A DNA stretch of 64,000 nt from Ixodes scapularis (lineage: Eukaryota; Arthropoda; Arachnida; Ixodida; Ixodidae), in assembly GCF_016920785.2 (NCBI RefSeq), contig NW_024609836.1, positions 11,190,018-11,254,017 on the forward strand, given 5' to 3'. The notes under the pieces were generated by a model. The model saw only the letters and a list, made by a program, of their open reading frames with translations. It was not told where the DNA came from and searched no databases. The position numbers and the translations under genes are program-made. Shown in pieces: positions 25,179 through 37,411 of the stretch (position 1 is its first letter; the number at the start of each line of letters is the position of its first letter).

Positions 25179-25954
25179 GGTAAAACAGAGTACATAGCCT
25201 CTCTCGTACGTCAGCCTCTTTTTTTTTTTTCCTTTTGTTTTTTCACCGGCACGCGTCTTTTTACTTTCTAATCGTCGATGTTTTGTGGGGCCTGTTTTCA
25301 ATTTTTCTGTTTTCTTTTCCCGCGTCTCCCCCGACGCCTTCTTCTGTGTTTTTGGGTATCGAAGCAATTTATGGGGCGGCTTAATCGTGTCCGCTGCGGT
25401 CGTGATTGAGTACGCTCTGCTCGGTCGGGGTTCGTTCCTTGCCGAGCTGGAAAGCTCCTCGCACTAACGTCCTGCAGGCTCGGTACCACTGCGCGGAAGC
25501 AAACAAAATATCCGGCTGTTTTATGTAGTGTCTCATTAATTCATTTTAATGGTAACTCACTTTTTTTTTAACGAGTGACGTGCCAACTTGGAAGTCTATA
25601 GATGACTCATCGAGAATATATATACATACACAGGGTATTCTTAGGAAGGCAAGAAACTAGAAAAAATTAAACTTGGTTTTGAATCCCGGGGGCGACTAGA
25701 AAAAAAACGAAGTTGCTTAATGAGTCAGTTAATTAACTAAAATGTTTTCGTCAACCTCTTACATTTTATTCTGAAGGTACATGATGTAGGTGTACAGTTG
25801 GCGCTTGACCTAAATCTATATAATCTAGCTGTAAGATAAAAATTTCCATTAAAAAGTCTCCAGTGGGCGCTGCGGGGCGGGAAATGTCGTCTGTTTGTAC
25901 AGCTGCAAACCGAAACTGCGCCTCTCCTCTCTGCTCTGCTGACGTCGCGGTCCC

Positions 25955-26210
25955 GGATCCGGCCAGCACCTCCTAGACAGCAAAGCCTGCGCGTCACGTG
26001 ACATAACGTCACGTCCCGGATGCCATGCACCGGCGCTGATTGGGTGCGAGTGCCGCGTCAGCGTTCGCGTGGGACTCGTTTCCTATCATAGTCCCACGCG
26101 AACGCTGAAGCGGTACTCGCATCCAATCGGCGCCCGTGCAGGCCTCCGGGACGTGACGTCATGTCCCGTGACGCGCAGGCTTGAAAGCTGTCTAGGAGGT
26201 GTTGATCCGG
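25955..26210. mobile_element. Foldback element, family B
   Basis: Near-perfect inverted arms: ccggccagcacctcctagacag against ctgtctaggaggtgttgatccgg, then cgcgtcacgtgacataacgtcacg against cgtgacgtcatgtcccgtgacgcg, and gcgttcgcgtgggact against agtcccacgcgaacgc around a short centre near 26080. No coding potential. Confidence 0.65.
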
Positions 26211-26280
26211 CGCAGCAGATTCGGTTTGATCGGTTTCAAGCCCTGCCCACGCAGAACTTCCGAGCTAAGAAAGCCTAAGC

Positions 26281-26490
26281 GGTAACTCTTCCTGCATTAT
26301 TAAAGAATGCCGCGGTAAACTAGAGATTGGGCACGACTACGGCGTCAGCGATCGACAAGGAGTGGTGTTCTCACTGATTGGACAGGGATTCCAGCCCAAT
26401 ACTGACGCCGTATTCGTACTCTGTCCTACGGAGGCCTTCTTTAGTAACGGAGAAAAATTTACCACTTAGGGCTTCCTTCGCTGTTGGTCC
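26281..26490. mobile_element. Foldback element family A, partial copy
   Basis: Shares the core of the 3945-4480 element: agattgggcacgactacggcgtcagcg, aacactgattgg-like middle, actgacgccgta and cctacggaggccttctt. Its left outer arm is missing or diverged, and it abuts the 25955-26210 foldback. Confidence 0.5.
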
Positions 26491-27272
26491 AAGGACGATA
26501 ACTCTCGCCTTAGAGTTCCACAACAAATTTTAGTCAAAGTTTCACGTCATAGACTATATTCAGTCGTAACCATCGCCCTTTTCTCCGAAAGAGAGGAAGA
26601 TGAGTACGTAGGCTGCCCGTTACCGTAGGGACCTACAGTACATGCTCAGAGTGTGCAACATTGGGAGGATTCATGGGGGATCGGTGGTTGAGTGTGTTAT
26701 AGAGACACTCCGTCGATTTTTTTACCTACCCCAACTAGCCATGTTTTCTGAATCACTGGCCTTTGCGCTTCCCGGCATGTTAATACTATCTCGAAGTTCA
26801 GAATAGTTATTGCGAAATCTGCAAGTAAAGATGTCAAAACCGACATTCAAATATATTCGCGCTTTTCAGTGTTGTGACTACACAGACAGGCAGGCTTGCA
26901 GGTCCAGCAGGTAGTTTAAGAAAAAAGAGTTTGCCGGACATTTGTTGCTTCATGCTGCTATACGGTTGCTGGACCAAGCTTCCATGGTATTCAATTGACG
27001 CCATGAAACAACTAGAAATCAGTTGGGTGCAAAATTCTGCAGTCCAGAGTTAACCCCTGCTTGTCGCGGTCGTCACCTTTTAGTGCTTGCCAATAGAGAT
27101 ATTTGTTTTAGATTAAACGGTGGGGGACCACCTATTGTAACTTCAATAACTTCGCGGACAACAAAATAAGTTGGCCTCATACTTGCGTTATTAGTTTAGC
27201 GATGTCTGTTGGCGTCTCTAGTCAATTTTGAACACATATGGGACCGTGAAGATACCACCGTAGTACTTCCTC

Positions 27273-27535
27273 AGAGCACCGCAGCTCAAACCACGTAGAC
27301 TCAAAGCTCGCGCTGTAGGAGCCAGAGATCCTGCGCTCATTCCCCACCACTGTCCACTTTTGTCAGGATGAGCATTCTATCAGCATGCAGTAGTGTTATC
27401 ACTACTACGTGATGGAGATTACAGACACCATGTTAACAGTCGCACTGCACGGGCTAAATTTCTCATACACAGCAGAGAAACCAGACGCCACTAGGCTGAC
27501 TAGCTTCGAGTTGGCTCAAGAAACACACAACAAAC
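27273..27535 (+). mobile_element. SINE-like repeat (copy B, 5'-truncated)
   Basis: Matches copy A through aaagctcgcgctg, tatcactactacgtg, gctaaattt, gagaaaccagacgcc and cacacaac. The tRNA-like head is missing here. A head-like string ggtggttgagtgtg lies 570 bases upstream (26681), possibly split off by an insertion. Confidence 0.5.
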
Positions 27536-28800
27536 TAACTTTCGGGATGTCAAATGGCAGCAATTAAACCACTAGCCTAAACTTCAAATCACTTGGAAAG
27601 AAAACAAGGCACAAATCCTTTGAAAAAAAAAATATATATAATGCATCGTAGATATGAAGGCCCTCATAAGATAATTATTTTAGAGTGTCCTAGTTTAAAA
27701 ATGTTTTGAAACATTAAAAAACAAGACATTACTTTAGGTACAGAAAGACACCAGATGAAGTCAGAGAAAACAAAAACAGGAAGACAACCTCGCCGCCTGC
27801 TGTGACACACTTCTTAAGCAGCATTCTTTTTTTTTTCCCGGTATTGGAATAATAACGGCGAGTATTCCCACGCAAAGAGTGCAACGGCCACGGAAAACGC
27901 TTGCCAAAGTTGTAAGTGAAGCCGGGCTCAATTACCATTAACGAAAATTCAGAAGGAGAGTTTCGAGTTACGCGGTGCTGTAACCGCTTTTTGTCACGGT
28001 CACGCAGACACAAATAAAGGAACAAACATAAGAAACGAAAAGGGGCTAAATTGAAACAACTCCAACAGCGAAGAGGTCGAGACAAAAGAAAGCGGAGCAT
28101 GTAAACCTTCGAATTGACTCGCTAATTCCGCCGACTGTCCTCGAACTTGAGAAGAGGAAAGCGGAGGCCACGGCGTCCGCAAAGTTTGTTTCTCCTGTGC
28201 CACTTTCCGAAGCCTCTGACAGCTATGGCAGAATTAGTAAAATAATAATAAGAAAGACATGTTGTAGGAGAACCGCCTTTTTAATTTAGTTTTTCACGTT
28301 TTGGGTTTTTTCGTTTTAATGACGACTGTTTATTTCATTTTTAGTCAGTGACAGCTTATCAGGATGTGGCATGATCTTTTTACAGCGTCTTGCTTCGTGG
28401 TTCCTTCTGGGGCGCGCTTATTGGTTCATAATGCGATTTCATTCGCGATGAAGCGATAATGAAAACTACAACGCACAACATTTGTCCTCGCGAATATAAT
28501 TTTTTTTTTAAGTATTTCTTGCAGATATTTATTGATCATTCATATTTATTTTCTTATCCTACTGGCCGCTGGCCCGCTGGTAAAAAAACAACAACAAAAA
28601 AAAAACCCACAGTAGTCAATTGAAGCTCTTTCCATTCGCACAATTTTAGAAGCGTATTTTTAACGCTATTTAGAGTACAGCTAGCTCTACCTTGAACGGG
28701 ATCATTGCCCCCGAACACAAAACACAGTTTTTTCTTCTTTCTTATTCTTAGGCCGCACCCACGCGCCTCCTTCTGTAAGCATCCTGGTGTTTTTAAATAT
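27536..28800. other. No supported gene
   Basis: A minus-strand frame (27729-28100) was judged non-coding; nothing else seen. Confidence 0.5.
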
Positions 28801-28808
28801 ACGCACGC

Positions 28809-28812
28809 ATTC

Positions 28813-28842
<30 letters not shown>
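28809..28842. repeat. (ACGC)n microsatellite
   Basis: Seven or so acgc units at the edge of the CpG-rich stretch preceding the putative promoter. Confidence 0.85.
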
Positions 28843-28843
<1 letters not shown>

Positions 28844-29515
28844 ACCATTCACACGCCGGAACTCAGGATGCCGCCCTCCAGTATCTACGCGTGCGAGTTT
28901 CCGTTATGTAACCTCCTTCCACGATGCCGCACTGGCGCAGCTAGATTCCAGTGTGCTTCCAACCGCCCGATTGTGATCACGTGGTTTATCGGGCTCCGTT
29001 TGCAATGCAGGCTGCAAGGGAGAGCCAAAAGCGTCGGTCGGTCGTCCGCAAGCGTTTCCAAACCTTTGCTCAGCCTCTACACCCTTTCTCCTCTTCCTCT
29101 CTTCGTGGCGATTCGAGCCTGCGCACAAGCACCCAATCTGCGCGGGAGGTGTCCGCCATTTAATTGCAAACGCTCTCGATGCGTTGAATTGCGACCTCTC
29201 TTAGGTCTAGGCTCTCTATGCAGCACTCTTTCCACAACGACACGTGTCTGCGTGTGTGTGTCGGCGGAATCTCTGAATGACATCTTTACAACAGAAAGGA
29301 AAGGTAAATACCAAAAAAGAGAAGACGCGGCCGCGCCGCTATCGGCCTCAGCGTACGCCATTTCTTATCGGTTTCCGGAGACTTTTGGCGGTTGTCTTCT
29401 CAACTACGAAGTATGTCCCCCGAAGGAAGTGGCGGGCGCGATTTCTCACACGGGCCTCGCCTCTGTAGCGCAGGCAGGACGCTGACGTGTGGGTACGACG
29501 CACACCATAATCGTT

Positions 29516-29523
29516 TATATATA
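29516..29523 (+). promoter_or_regulatory. Putative TATA box of the LPMO gene
   Basis: TATATATA lies about 35 bases upstream of a TCAGAAG initiator-like site and at the 3' edge of a CpG-rich stretch (about 28900-29500). It directly precedes an exon-like segment with a consensus donor. Linking it to the monooxygenase gene is inference from orientation and the need for an upstream leader exon. Confidence 0.4.
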
Positions 29524-29548
29524 TACACGGTGGCTTAGACAGGAGAGC

Positions 29549-29614
29549 TCAGAAGTTTACTCGATCCTGGTGCGTCGCGGTGACCCGAAAGCCGTGACCA
29601 TAACCTATCGAAAG
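29549..29614 (+). other. Putative non-coding leader exon of the LPMO gene
   Basis: Runs from an initiator-like TCAGAAG to the donor CGAAAG|gtgagt at 29614/29615. It contains no ATG. The first coding exon 7.6 kb downstream has its start codon immediately behind an acceptor, so a leader exon somewhere upstream is expected, and this is the best candidate seen between a core promoter and the gene. The exact start site and the connection are unproven. Confidence 0.4.
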
Positions 29615-32600
29615 GTGAGTGGCATTGACGCTTAATTAAAACATTGTGTCCGAAATTGCTGCACAAATTCTCGTTGAAACGCGATAACGTCTCGCATGTT
29701 CTTGTTCCAAGCAAACGTTTTTTTTTTGTTTTGTTTTCTGTTTATTAAACTGACTGGAAAACCCCTAAGTATAGTTCTTTTCGACGTCCTTGAAGTCTTC
29801 TACAGTCAGACAGCTTCAGAAATGCGGGGCGTCTCCAGTCCCAAGCACTATCTCATTGTTTTGATAAACATCTGGGTCTGGTGAACCCGTACAAATATAC
29901 TTTCCTAAACGAGACCCTAAATGGGGTGTGCTCGGACGGCAAGGCCTGCTGAAAATGTGAGCCAGGTCCCACGGCCTTGACTCACGTCTTGCAAAGGCTT
30001 AGAGAAGTGCACGTCATTGAGGGAGACGTTCCACGCATCAGGAGGCTATTTGCACGGACAGAGAGGAAGAAGATTGCGTCTGCTTCATACGTTATGTAAC
30101 TTTAATGCGGGTCGGGTTTGTAAAAATCAATTACTCGGGCGAAACTGCGTGTAACACACCTGGGAGTTGCAATTGAATAATGCAGAAAGGGGGCACAATT
30201 ATATTTAAGAGTTGTATCGAAGACAACGTTACCCCGGTAAGTGTGATGGGCTTTGACCACTTAGCGGTAAATTGAGATGACTCGTGATTGTGCCTTAGGA
30301 ATCCGGGTTTCGTTGTGGTAGCGACGGCATCTAACAGTGACACAGCACAAAATATTTAAAATTGGCGCGGCATCGGGGCCTAACCTCTACACCTGATGCA
30401 CTCCACTTCCCGTCAAGTAATTACATACTGGAAGGTAGGTGTTTATACATATTCTTGAGATGCCTCCGCTATATTCGTAGTAGCGACTGTCCACAACATT
30501 CGGTGCCTCGGGTCCGTCGAATCTGGTTTAACCTGCGAGCGCCTAGCGTAATGCCCTCGAATGAGTCGCAGCATCAACAAACACGTGCCCCAGAAGATCA
30601 GGCGGCAGCAATCGACCGATTAGCTCGCCAAGGAGCTGGCTTCCGTTCATCCCATTTCGGACCTAAGAATACCCAATCTTTTGAGCCTTGAATTATCCGT
30701 CTGGTCGTTAGGGTTCGGAAACGGGCGCTCCTTGAGATGCCGGCGGAAATCATTGAAGACTGCAAGACTGACCGATTCTCACGCTCTTTTTAGAAGAGAG
30801 AAGAGAATGTGTGTTGTTAAAGAAGCGGATGTACGCTATAGCTATTACTGTTACTATTATTATTTGTTACCTTTATAACCATAGTCACTCACAGCTTAGG
30901 AAACGCAGGGCGTGTATTATACGGCAAATATAAAGTATGGTGTAATATCTAACATATGACCTAAATGTATAATTTGTGCAAATCCCGGTACGTTTATTGT
31001 ACAGATTAGGGTGCCTTCGTGTGCACTTTGCTTGGGGTAATGACATCTGGCCATTTTGCTTCGAACGCATATTTTTATTTGTTGTTCTGAAGCGCGTGTC
31101 TTTGCACGCGCTCGTGGCCTAGAATGTGCTACGGCGACATTTTGTTTCCTGCGATTTCCTTGTATTTTCCCTGTGAGCGCGTGCTGTCGGCATCGGGTAT
31201 CAAACGATGGCACCACCCTAAGCAGAAGCACATTGAGGCACACTAGCAGAGATCATATCAGAACGTTGTTTTATTTTCAATAGGGTATTACTATTACTTC
31301 GGGTTTGGCTTTCACAAACGTGCCACCTCGCATTAAACTATTTTTAGATCCAAGATGCGTGTATTCAAAGTAGCTGGCTCAACCAGCTGTGGAGTATGTT
31401 CAGGCCGCTAAGATACTCTAACAAAGGCCCCACTATATCTCGAAGGTAGCTTGTGGTTTCACTGCGTTGAGAAATGTTATGTTAATGGTTACATATTTTG
31501 ACTATGCGTAGCATTGCTACGCGCTCTTGCTGAAGGAGCTTTCAACCGTAAACATGCACTATTAAAATATAAGGCGTGTGCTTACAGTCCTCGCTGTTAC
31601 TCGAAGAGAATACTTCGTTCGGTGAAAACATAATATTCTTGGATCGGCCAGGCGAGTGGTAAAAAGCTATTACCGGGTACTTTAGCTTTTTTAGAATAGC
31701 CAGGCAAAGGATGCATCCATATAGAAACTAGACCTCATGTTTGACAAGTATAGGGATTCATAGACACCTAAAGAAAGGTAATATCTATCGCCGTGCAGAA
31801 AGCAGTTTTGATGCGCTCAAGCGAGGCGGCATTTGTTGAACAAAACGGACGTGGACAAAGCGCCGTCAGACAGCTAAGCGGACGTGGAAAGAGGCCTTTT
31901 CCACCGTGTCCTCTTTTCGAAGCATAGCCGCTTGTCGCGCAGCAATTCCCCGGCCGGGTCGATCTATTTTTTTGCCGGTGCCAGTGCGGTGGAAGCTACG
32001 TGCTCGTTAAACTAATCATACGTTTATTAGTGTTTCGCCGCGTGATGACTCTTTCACGCGTCCCCTCGAGGGAAGAGCGGTGTCAGGTGATTAAAAGACA
32101 GGCGGTTGATTGGCCCGGCGAGTGCGCAGCTCTCCCCGTACTGTCAGCTCAGGCGTAAACGGAGAGGAGTGGCGGTGACCTCGCCTCGCGGCGTGATTTG
32201 CAACTTACCACTCATTTCCTATTGACCTCCAAAAAGACTAGAATGCAGGTATAGAATCATGGACGGTTTAGTAAAAACCCGGGGTGCTTCTCAATTAGAA
32301 CCGGCCACGGGCTTCAGTTTTGTCACCGCAATATTTAAAAATATACTGTGATTACAACGTGTAAAATTCGCGGAAAATTTTATTTAATGGTCGTGAATGT
32401 GAACGCCAGAGGCTCGCGGGACATTAGAGGGGGGGGATAATCGTCCTTGGAAGTTGGCTAATTAAGAAACATTTTGCAGTAAAATTTGTAAATATTAGTT
32501 CTGGGGATCCTGTTACAGGTATAGCATCGACGGGAATTACTGTTAGAAGCTATACCAATTAAAAAGCATTTGCGGAAATGTAATGGTTTGTGAGAAGTTT

Positions 32601-33232
32601 CTTGATATACTTCCATGTTTCTTAGCCCTGTTTAACCTTTGCGCATAAAAAGTGCGCCGCATTAAAAGTTTGAATTGGGCTTGTTGATCCACTGTGGTCT
32701 AGAGTACTTAAAAGCTAAAGCGAAAAAGCGCCTTTAAGTCCTTTAGAGCGCCGCAAACCCTGTTCACAATGTCGTTTGAAAGATTGACGTATTCGTTTCA
32801 GTAACATCGTCGCTTGGGTCGTCGGCACACTCAACAAGTGCACGCTGCCGATATAGTGACGACATGATTGGAAGGACTACGACCCTCTTCGAAGCGCCAT
32901 TTTGGGCAGAGCTTGCGGCGCTTCTTTTGGCGCTCATTTGTTTGTTGGCCATGCAAAAAAACGTTAAAATTTATCAAAATGTATCTTAAAAACTAATATA
33001 TTTTTACACATGCTTTTGGTTGGTCTGACGTCTCATGGGAATTGCCATCAATACTTCAATCGCAAAATACTTACCGTAACAATTATTCCCTCTTCGAAGG
33101 TTCAACGAGCTTGACAAAAACTTGGCGAAGGCGGCACAGGTCTAACTCTCACCTCCTCTCTTTTTATGCCAGTTCCTCCAAAACGAAATAATAATAACAC
33201 CCTGTATACTACGTCGTGAAGACAATAAAATA

Positions 33233-33655
33233 CAGGATGTCACAAAAGAAAATTGACACGGTCTTTTTTACCGCAAAAATAAACTGGGCATCGCCGAACG
33301 CTCATTCTCCGCCCAAAGGTAGAGCTAGAGGTCACAACCAGATGCCAAAGTTTGAGCCCGATCCGATAACTTAATCAAAAGTTATAAGTGATTTTCTGAA
33401 AATTTCAATAGAAATTGGAGCCCATTTTCGGTTTCTGGTGCCCCATGTGTCTGAAAACTCCGTCGGCTACCATTTTCCCACTGAAATTTTCAGAAATCAG
33501 TTAGAACTTTTGATTGAGTTATTGGATCGGGCTGAAACTTTTGCATCTGGTTGTGACCTCTAGCGCTACCTTTGGGCGGAGAATGAGCGTTCGGCGATGC
33601 CTAATTTATTTTTGCGGTAAAAAGGACCGTGTAAATTTTATTTTGTGACACCCTG
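33233..33655. mobile_element. Foldback MITE with CAGGRTGTCAC ends
   Basis: Left CAGGATGTCACAAAAG and right TTTTGTGACACCCTG ends. Arms of about 200 bases contain gcatcgccgaacgctcattc, gaggtcacaaccagatgc and gataacttaatcaaaag against their complements. The left flank is TA and the right flank is TG, possibly a decayed TA duplication as in Tc1/mariner MITEs. Another caccctgtata lies just outside at 33199. Confidence 0.65.
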
Positions 33656-34086
33656 TGTATGATCGAGCATAACCTTACGAATTTTCTGTCGACAAAAGTC
33701 GCTTGCTGTCGAAACACCTTTTCGACAGAAACACACTTTTCGATGACGTGAACATAGAAAACATCCCGTCACTCTAAATCATATCGCGCCACTATCGCCG
33801 CAGCGACGTTCCTTTCGCCTTTTTCCCGGAAAGCAGACGGTGGGAGGCCGGAAGTAGCGTCGGGACGTCACCGGGGTGCCCTCCGAAGTGTGACGCGAAA
33901 TAATGGGCCCGGCAAGGGATACCCCGATGTTCATCCTTTTGCCTTTCGTTCTCTTCCAGCACTATATGAGCTGCTGCCGTCCGTTTTTTTGGGCGCTTCC
34001 TCTTCTATAAACGTTAGCAACTATACGACCTCTGGCCGCCTACAAATCGCTCCTGGCATGTGGAAACCTTCCGATAGTCGAATCTT

Positions 34087-34183
34087 CATTCTCATGCACG
34101 CTATGAGAATGAGGATTGAATGCATGCCAAGAGAATGCCATGCACTCTCATGGCATCAGAAAAATATATCGGATGCCATGAGA
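34087..34183. repeat. Overlapping hairpins
   Basis: cattctcat/atgagaatg (34087-34111), tgccatg/catggca (34136-34155) and tctcatggcatc/gatgccatgaga (34146-34183) compete for the same bases. Lies in the putative first LPMO intron. Confidence 0.45.
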
Positions 34184-37100
34184 ATACTACATTACTCACC
34201 GCAGACGCTAAGTGGCAGTGTCAGCTACACTTATCTTATCGATGAGCATTGGACTAACCAGCGTAGTCGAATAATTGCGTTGATTTACAACGTAATACTG
34301 ATTTATATATGTCCACAAGTTAATATCAAGTCCATAGATGCATTTACTATACAAAGAAGGGCTATCAGCAACTAAGAAAGGCTCGATCAAATGTAAACGT
34401 ATAAGAAAAACAACCCGAGACTAGCATTTAGCATGCTGGTTTACTGACAACAATCTTGGCAACAACCCAGCCACAACCAAACCGTATTTCAAACGAAATT
34501 GAACCACTCAAAATGCTCACAACTTTGATGGATGGATGTGCAACAACCGGGGCCACCTCAAGGCGGCAGTGAGAATAAAAAAAGTGCAGCAATCGGAGTC
34601 CCGCAGATAAATCAAAGTATAACCACTCGAAATTCGTCGAACCAAAGTGGATCGGCATTACGCGAAGCATCACAATTACTCGAGGCAAGTGTCCAGACAG
34701 CGAAACCGAAAGCTCCAACTCGTGAACTTGAAGAAGGACAACAAACATGCGCAAGTTGAAATAGTTCAACCGGTTTTTACCCGACAGTAATCACTGTATT
34801 TTGTTCACCCCTCAGCCGATAATGTGGTAAAAGCTACGAGATCTTTAGACCAATCAGCAGGCTCCCTTTCGTCACCTGACCTCGCTCTTTGCGCACGGGT
34901 ATGGAAAGAACGCTGATCACGTGGTGGAAGGCTTGTGACTGACCAAACGATCCGGTATAGTTTCTACTCCACTATCATCTCAGGAGTGAACAGGGTATGG
35001 AGTCCGCTGCGCAACAGCCATCAACTTAGACATTAGAGTCATCTTGAGCTACGCAGGGACCATCAACGTAGGAGCATTGCAAAATTTATGGCCGAAAATA
35101 ATACCGCGAAGATGAGAAATGTTTCGGGCGGCACTCACCGTCGTTGAAGTCTCGAAACAGTTGAACAGAAATCGAAAGCGGAGGCATTTAGCTTGCCTCC
35201 CGAGAACCGGTTGCGTATGCGGTGGAAAGCCATGACAAAGTACTTCTAATTGTAGACTGGTGTTCTGGAAAGCTAAAAATCTAGAATCTATCTAAAAAAA
35301 AAATAATATCAAAAGTAGGATGGGATGTGCTTTCTGCAACCCAACTAACAAAGAAAGCATATTCACCTTTTACAACCGATAAAATCTAGCTAATGCTGTC
35401 GGTGTGCACCCTCGCGCTCTTTTAGATATGCAGATCTCGCGAGCATAAAACTTAAAAGCAAAACCCAAAAACCCCGTTACGATAACCCCGTCATGACATT
35501 ACAAATTATCCAAAACAGATCGACTTATTTGCTTCTTTAGAACTATCAGCCCACCTCTAGAGTAGCATTTTCTCAGATTACTTTGTAGTCACAATCTATT
35601 TTGTTTTATTGCGAAGTTCAACAACTGTGTTCTTAATTTTATAGCATTTCTTTCTCATGACAAGTGTATAGCTTCCCGTGAATATTGCAAATAGGTAACG
35701 AACTATATTTCATTGAGTTGAAAGTTTTGATACATGAATTGATTATTGTTTATTCGTATAGGATTCATCTCGCAGCAAGTATTTGTCCACTGAAAGAATA
35801 AATGGCTCACGGCATTGAAAAGTGTGGGTATATTTGAATGTTGGTTTTGGCATCATTTTCATTTGTCAATTTTGCAATAACTATTATTAATTTTGCAAAC
35901 AATATAGCATACCAGAAAGGGTAAGCGACGGGGATTCAGAAAATATTGTTTTTTGGGATAACTAAAATATAAAATCGCCGGAGTACCTCTTTGACCCTTG
36001 GTCGCGGGAAACGGCGTTAAAAAACGCCAAACTAGGCTATTTTTGTTATTGTAGTAACTAGTCTGTACGGATAAATCAAAGGCTACAATACGCGAAAAAA
36101 AGACAGCATCAGACATTCCCGAAAACAACAAAAACAAGTGTGGGCAACAGCAACTTAAGATAGTTTCAGCATAACGTGGCAAACGACGAAGGCTACGGGC
36201 CCAGGAACCCAATCAGGGCTTCGAAGGGATGCACGCGACAGCGTATGTACACAGTTCACTCCTGCACTGGAGAGTTGTCACATGCTTCGTTCTGTCGCAG
36301 CGATTGGCTCTCGGGAGCCTTGCGGCCGCTCTTTCCCAAGTTACAATGAAACGAAGCAAGGCGCCTGCAAGTAAAGAACGCACGCTCCCTAAGCGCAAAT
36401 CGTTTTCACCTGCATAGAACCTAAAAAGGGTACGCTGTTGTTCGCGACCATTTTTTTTTTATCGCTCTTTTCCGAAGGGGAGACGTTTTGCGTTCAAAGA
36501 GCCCCAGAGCGAAGAATAGAAGATGCATCGGCACGCCACCACCATTCAAAGTTGCAAGCGGTTCGAGAGCAGTGGCGCACAAAAGTCAAAATAGTGGTAC
36601 AGGGTTGGGCGGCCGACGATGATGATAGCTGCTTGCGCCGGGGGGGGGGGGGGGGGGGAGCAACCACTTTCGGGGTTTCTTCGAAGCGCCTCGGCCACTC
36701 GCTAGACGTTCGATCGTTCTCTTCGTTTCCGGGACCATGCTGCATTATTGTATCTTTCTAGAACTGTGAGGTAGAATGGATAGAGCTAGGTCGTGTGCTA
36801 AACATCTTTGTGGCGTCAGTCGTTCCTATGCTTCCTCAGATACTGCAATCCTGCTATAGAGGGAATCAGATTTCCTCGCGTTGTTTTCCTGCACATATTA
36901 TTCCAATTTAAATTCGTTTTCTTACAGTGCGCCTTCTCTCAACTAACCTAAGAAACGACACAACTGCATCGCCTTGTGACGCCAAATTGACCTTTATTTC
37001 TGGGGCAGTGTTCAATCAACTTTCGGTTGCGGATCTATGTCGCATCGCCTTTATCTTTCTGAAGTGCTTTTAACTACTTCCATCCATCTGAATTACTAAT

Positions 37101-37216
37101 TCCGACAATATATTTCTTCGACTTACTGTATGGCAACTCAAAAATATATCTTAAGCGAGTTGCTTCTTTAAAGGTGCGTGGCGACTTGCCTTACTTTTGT
37201 GCTTTTGCGGTTCCAG

Positions 37217-37411
37217 ATGATGACTCGAGGTCCGTGCCGGTCGTGGGGACCCCTCGCGGTGGCGGCGGCGCTGGCGCTAGCCTGGTGCTGCCAGCCCTGC
37301 CAGGGCCACGGCAGGCTCATGGAACCGCCGTCCCGGTCGTCCATGTGGAGGATGGGGTTCAGGACGCAGAAGAACTACAACGACAACGAGCTCTTCTGCG
37401 GCGGCTACGCG
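37217..37411 (+). CDS. LPMO coding exon 1 (signal peptide and N-terminal copper-brace His)
   Basis: Encodes residues 1-65, exactly 65 codons (phase 0). It starts at ATGATG right behind the acceptor ttgcggttccag and ends at the donor GCG|gtaagg. The peptide contains the signal sequence, the mature N-terminus HGRLMEPP and the family motif NDNELFCGGYA. A second in-frame ATG lies 39 bases upstream (37178), but using it would need translation through the polypyrimidine/acceptor sequence and would put 13 extra residues before the signal peptide, so the post-acceptor ATG is preferred. Confidence 0.92.

Larger units (their letters stand above)
29615..37216 (+). other. Putative first intron of the LPMO gene
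   Basis: Bounded by the consensus donor at 29615 and the acceptor at 37216. It contains the foldback at 33233-33655, the hairpins at 34087-34183 and a G-run at 36640. No other gene was recognised inside. Confidence 0.4.

Noticed and set aside
28787..29485. 232-codon plus-strand frame
   Set aside because: Runs through the ACGC microsatellite and CpG-rich DNA; composition is explained by base content and no domain was seen.
37178..37216. Upstream ATG for the LPMO
   Set aside because: It lies in the intron/acceptor sequence and would put a second short segment ahead of a complete signal peptide.
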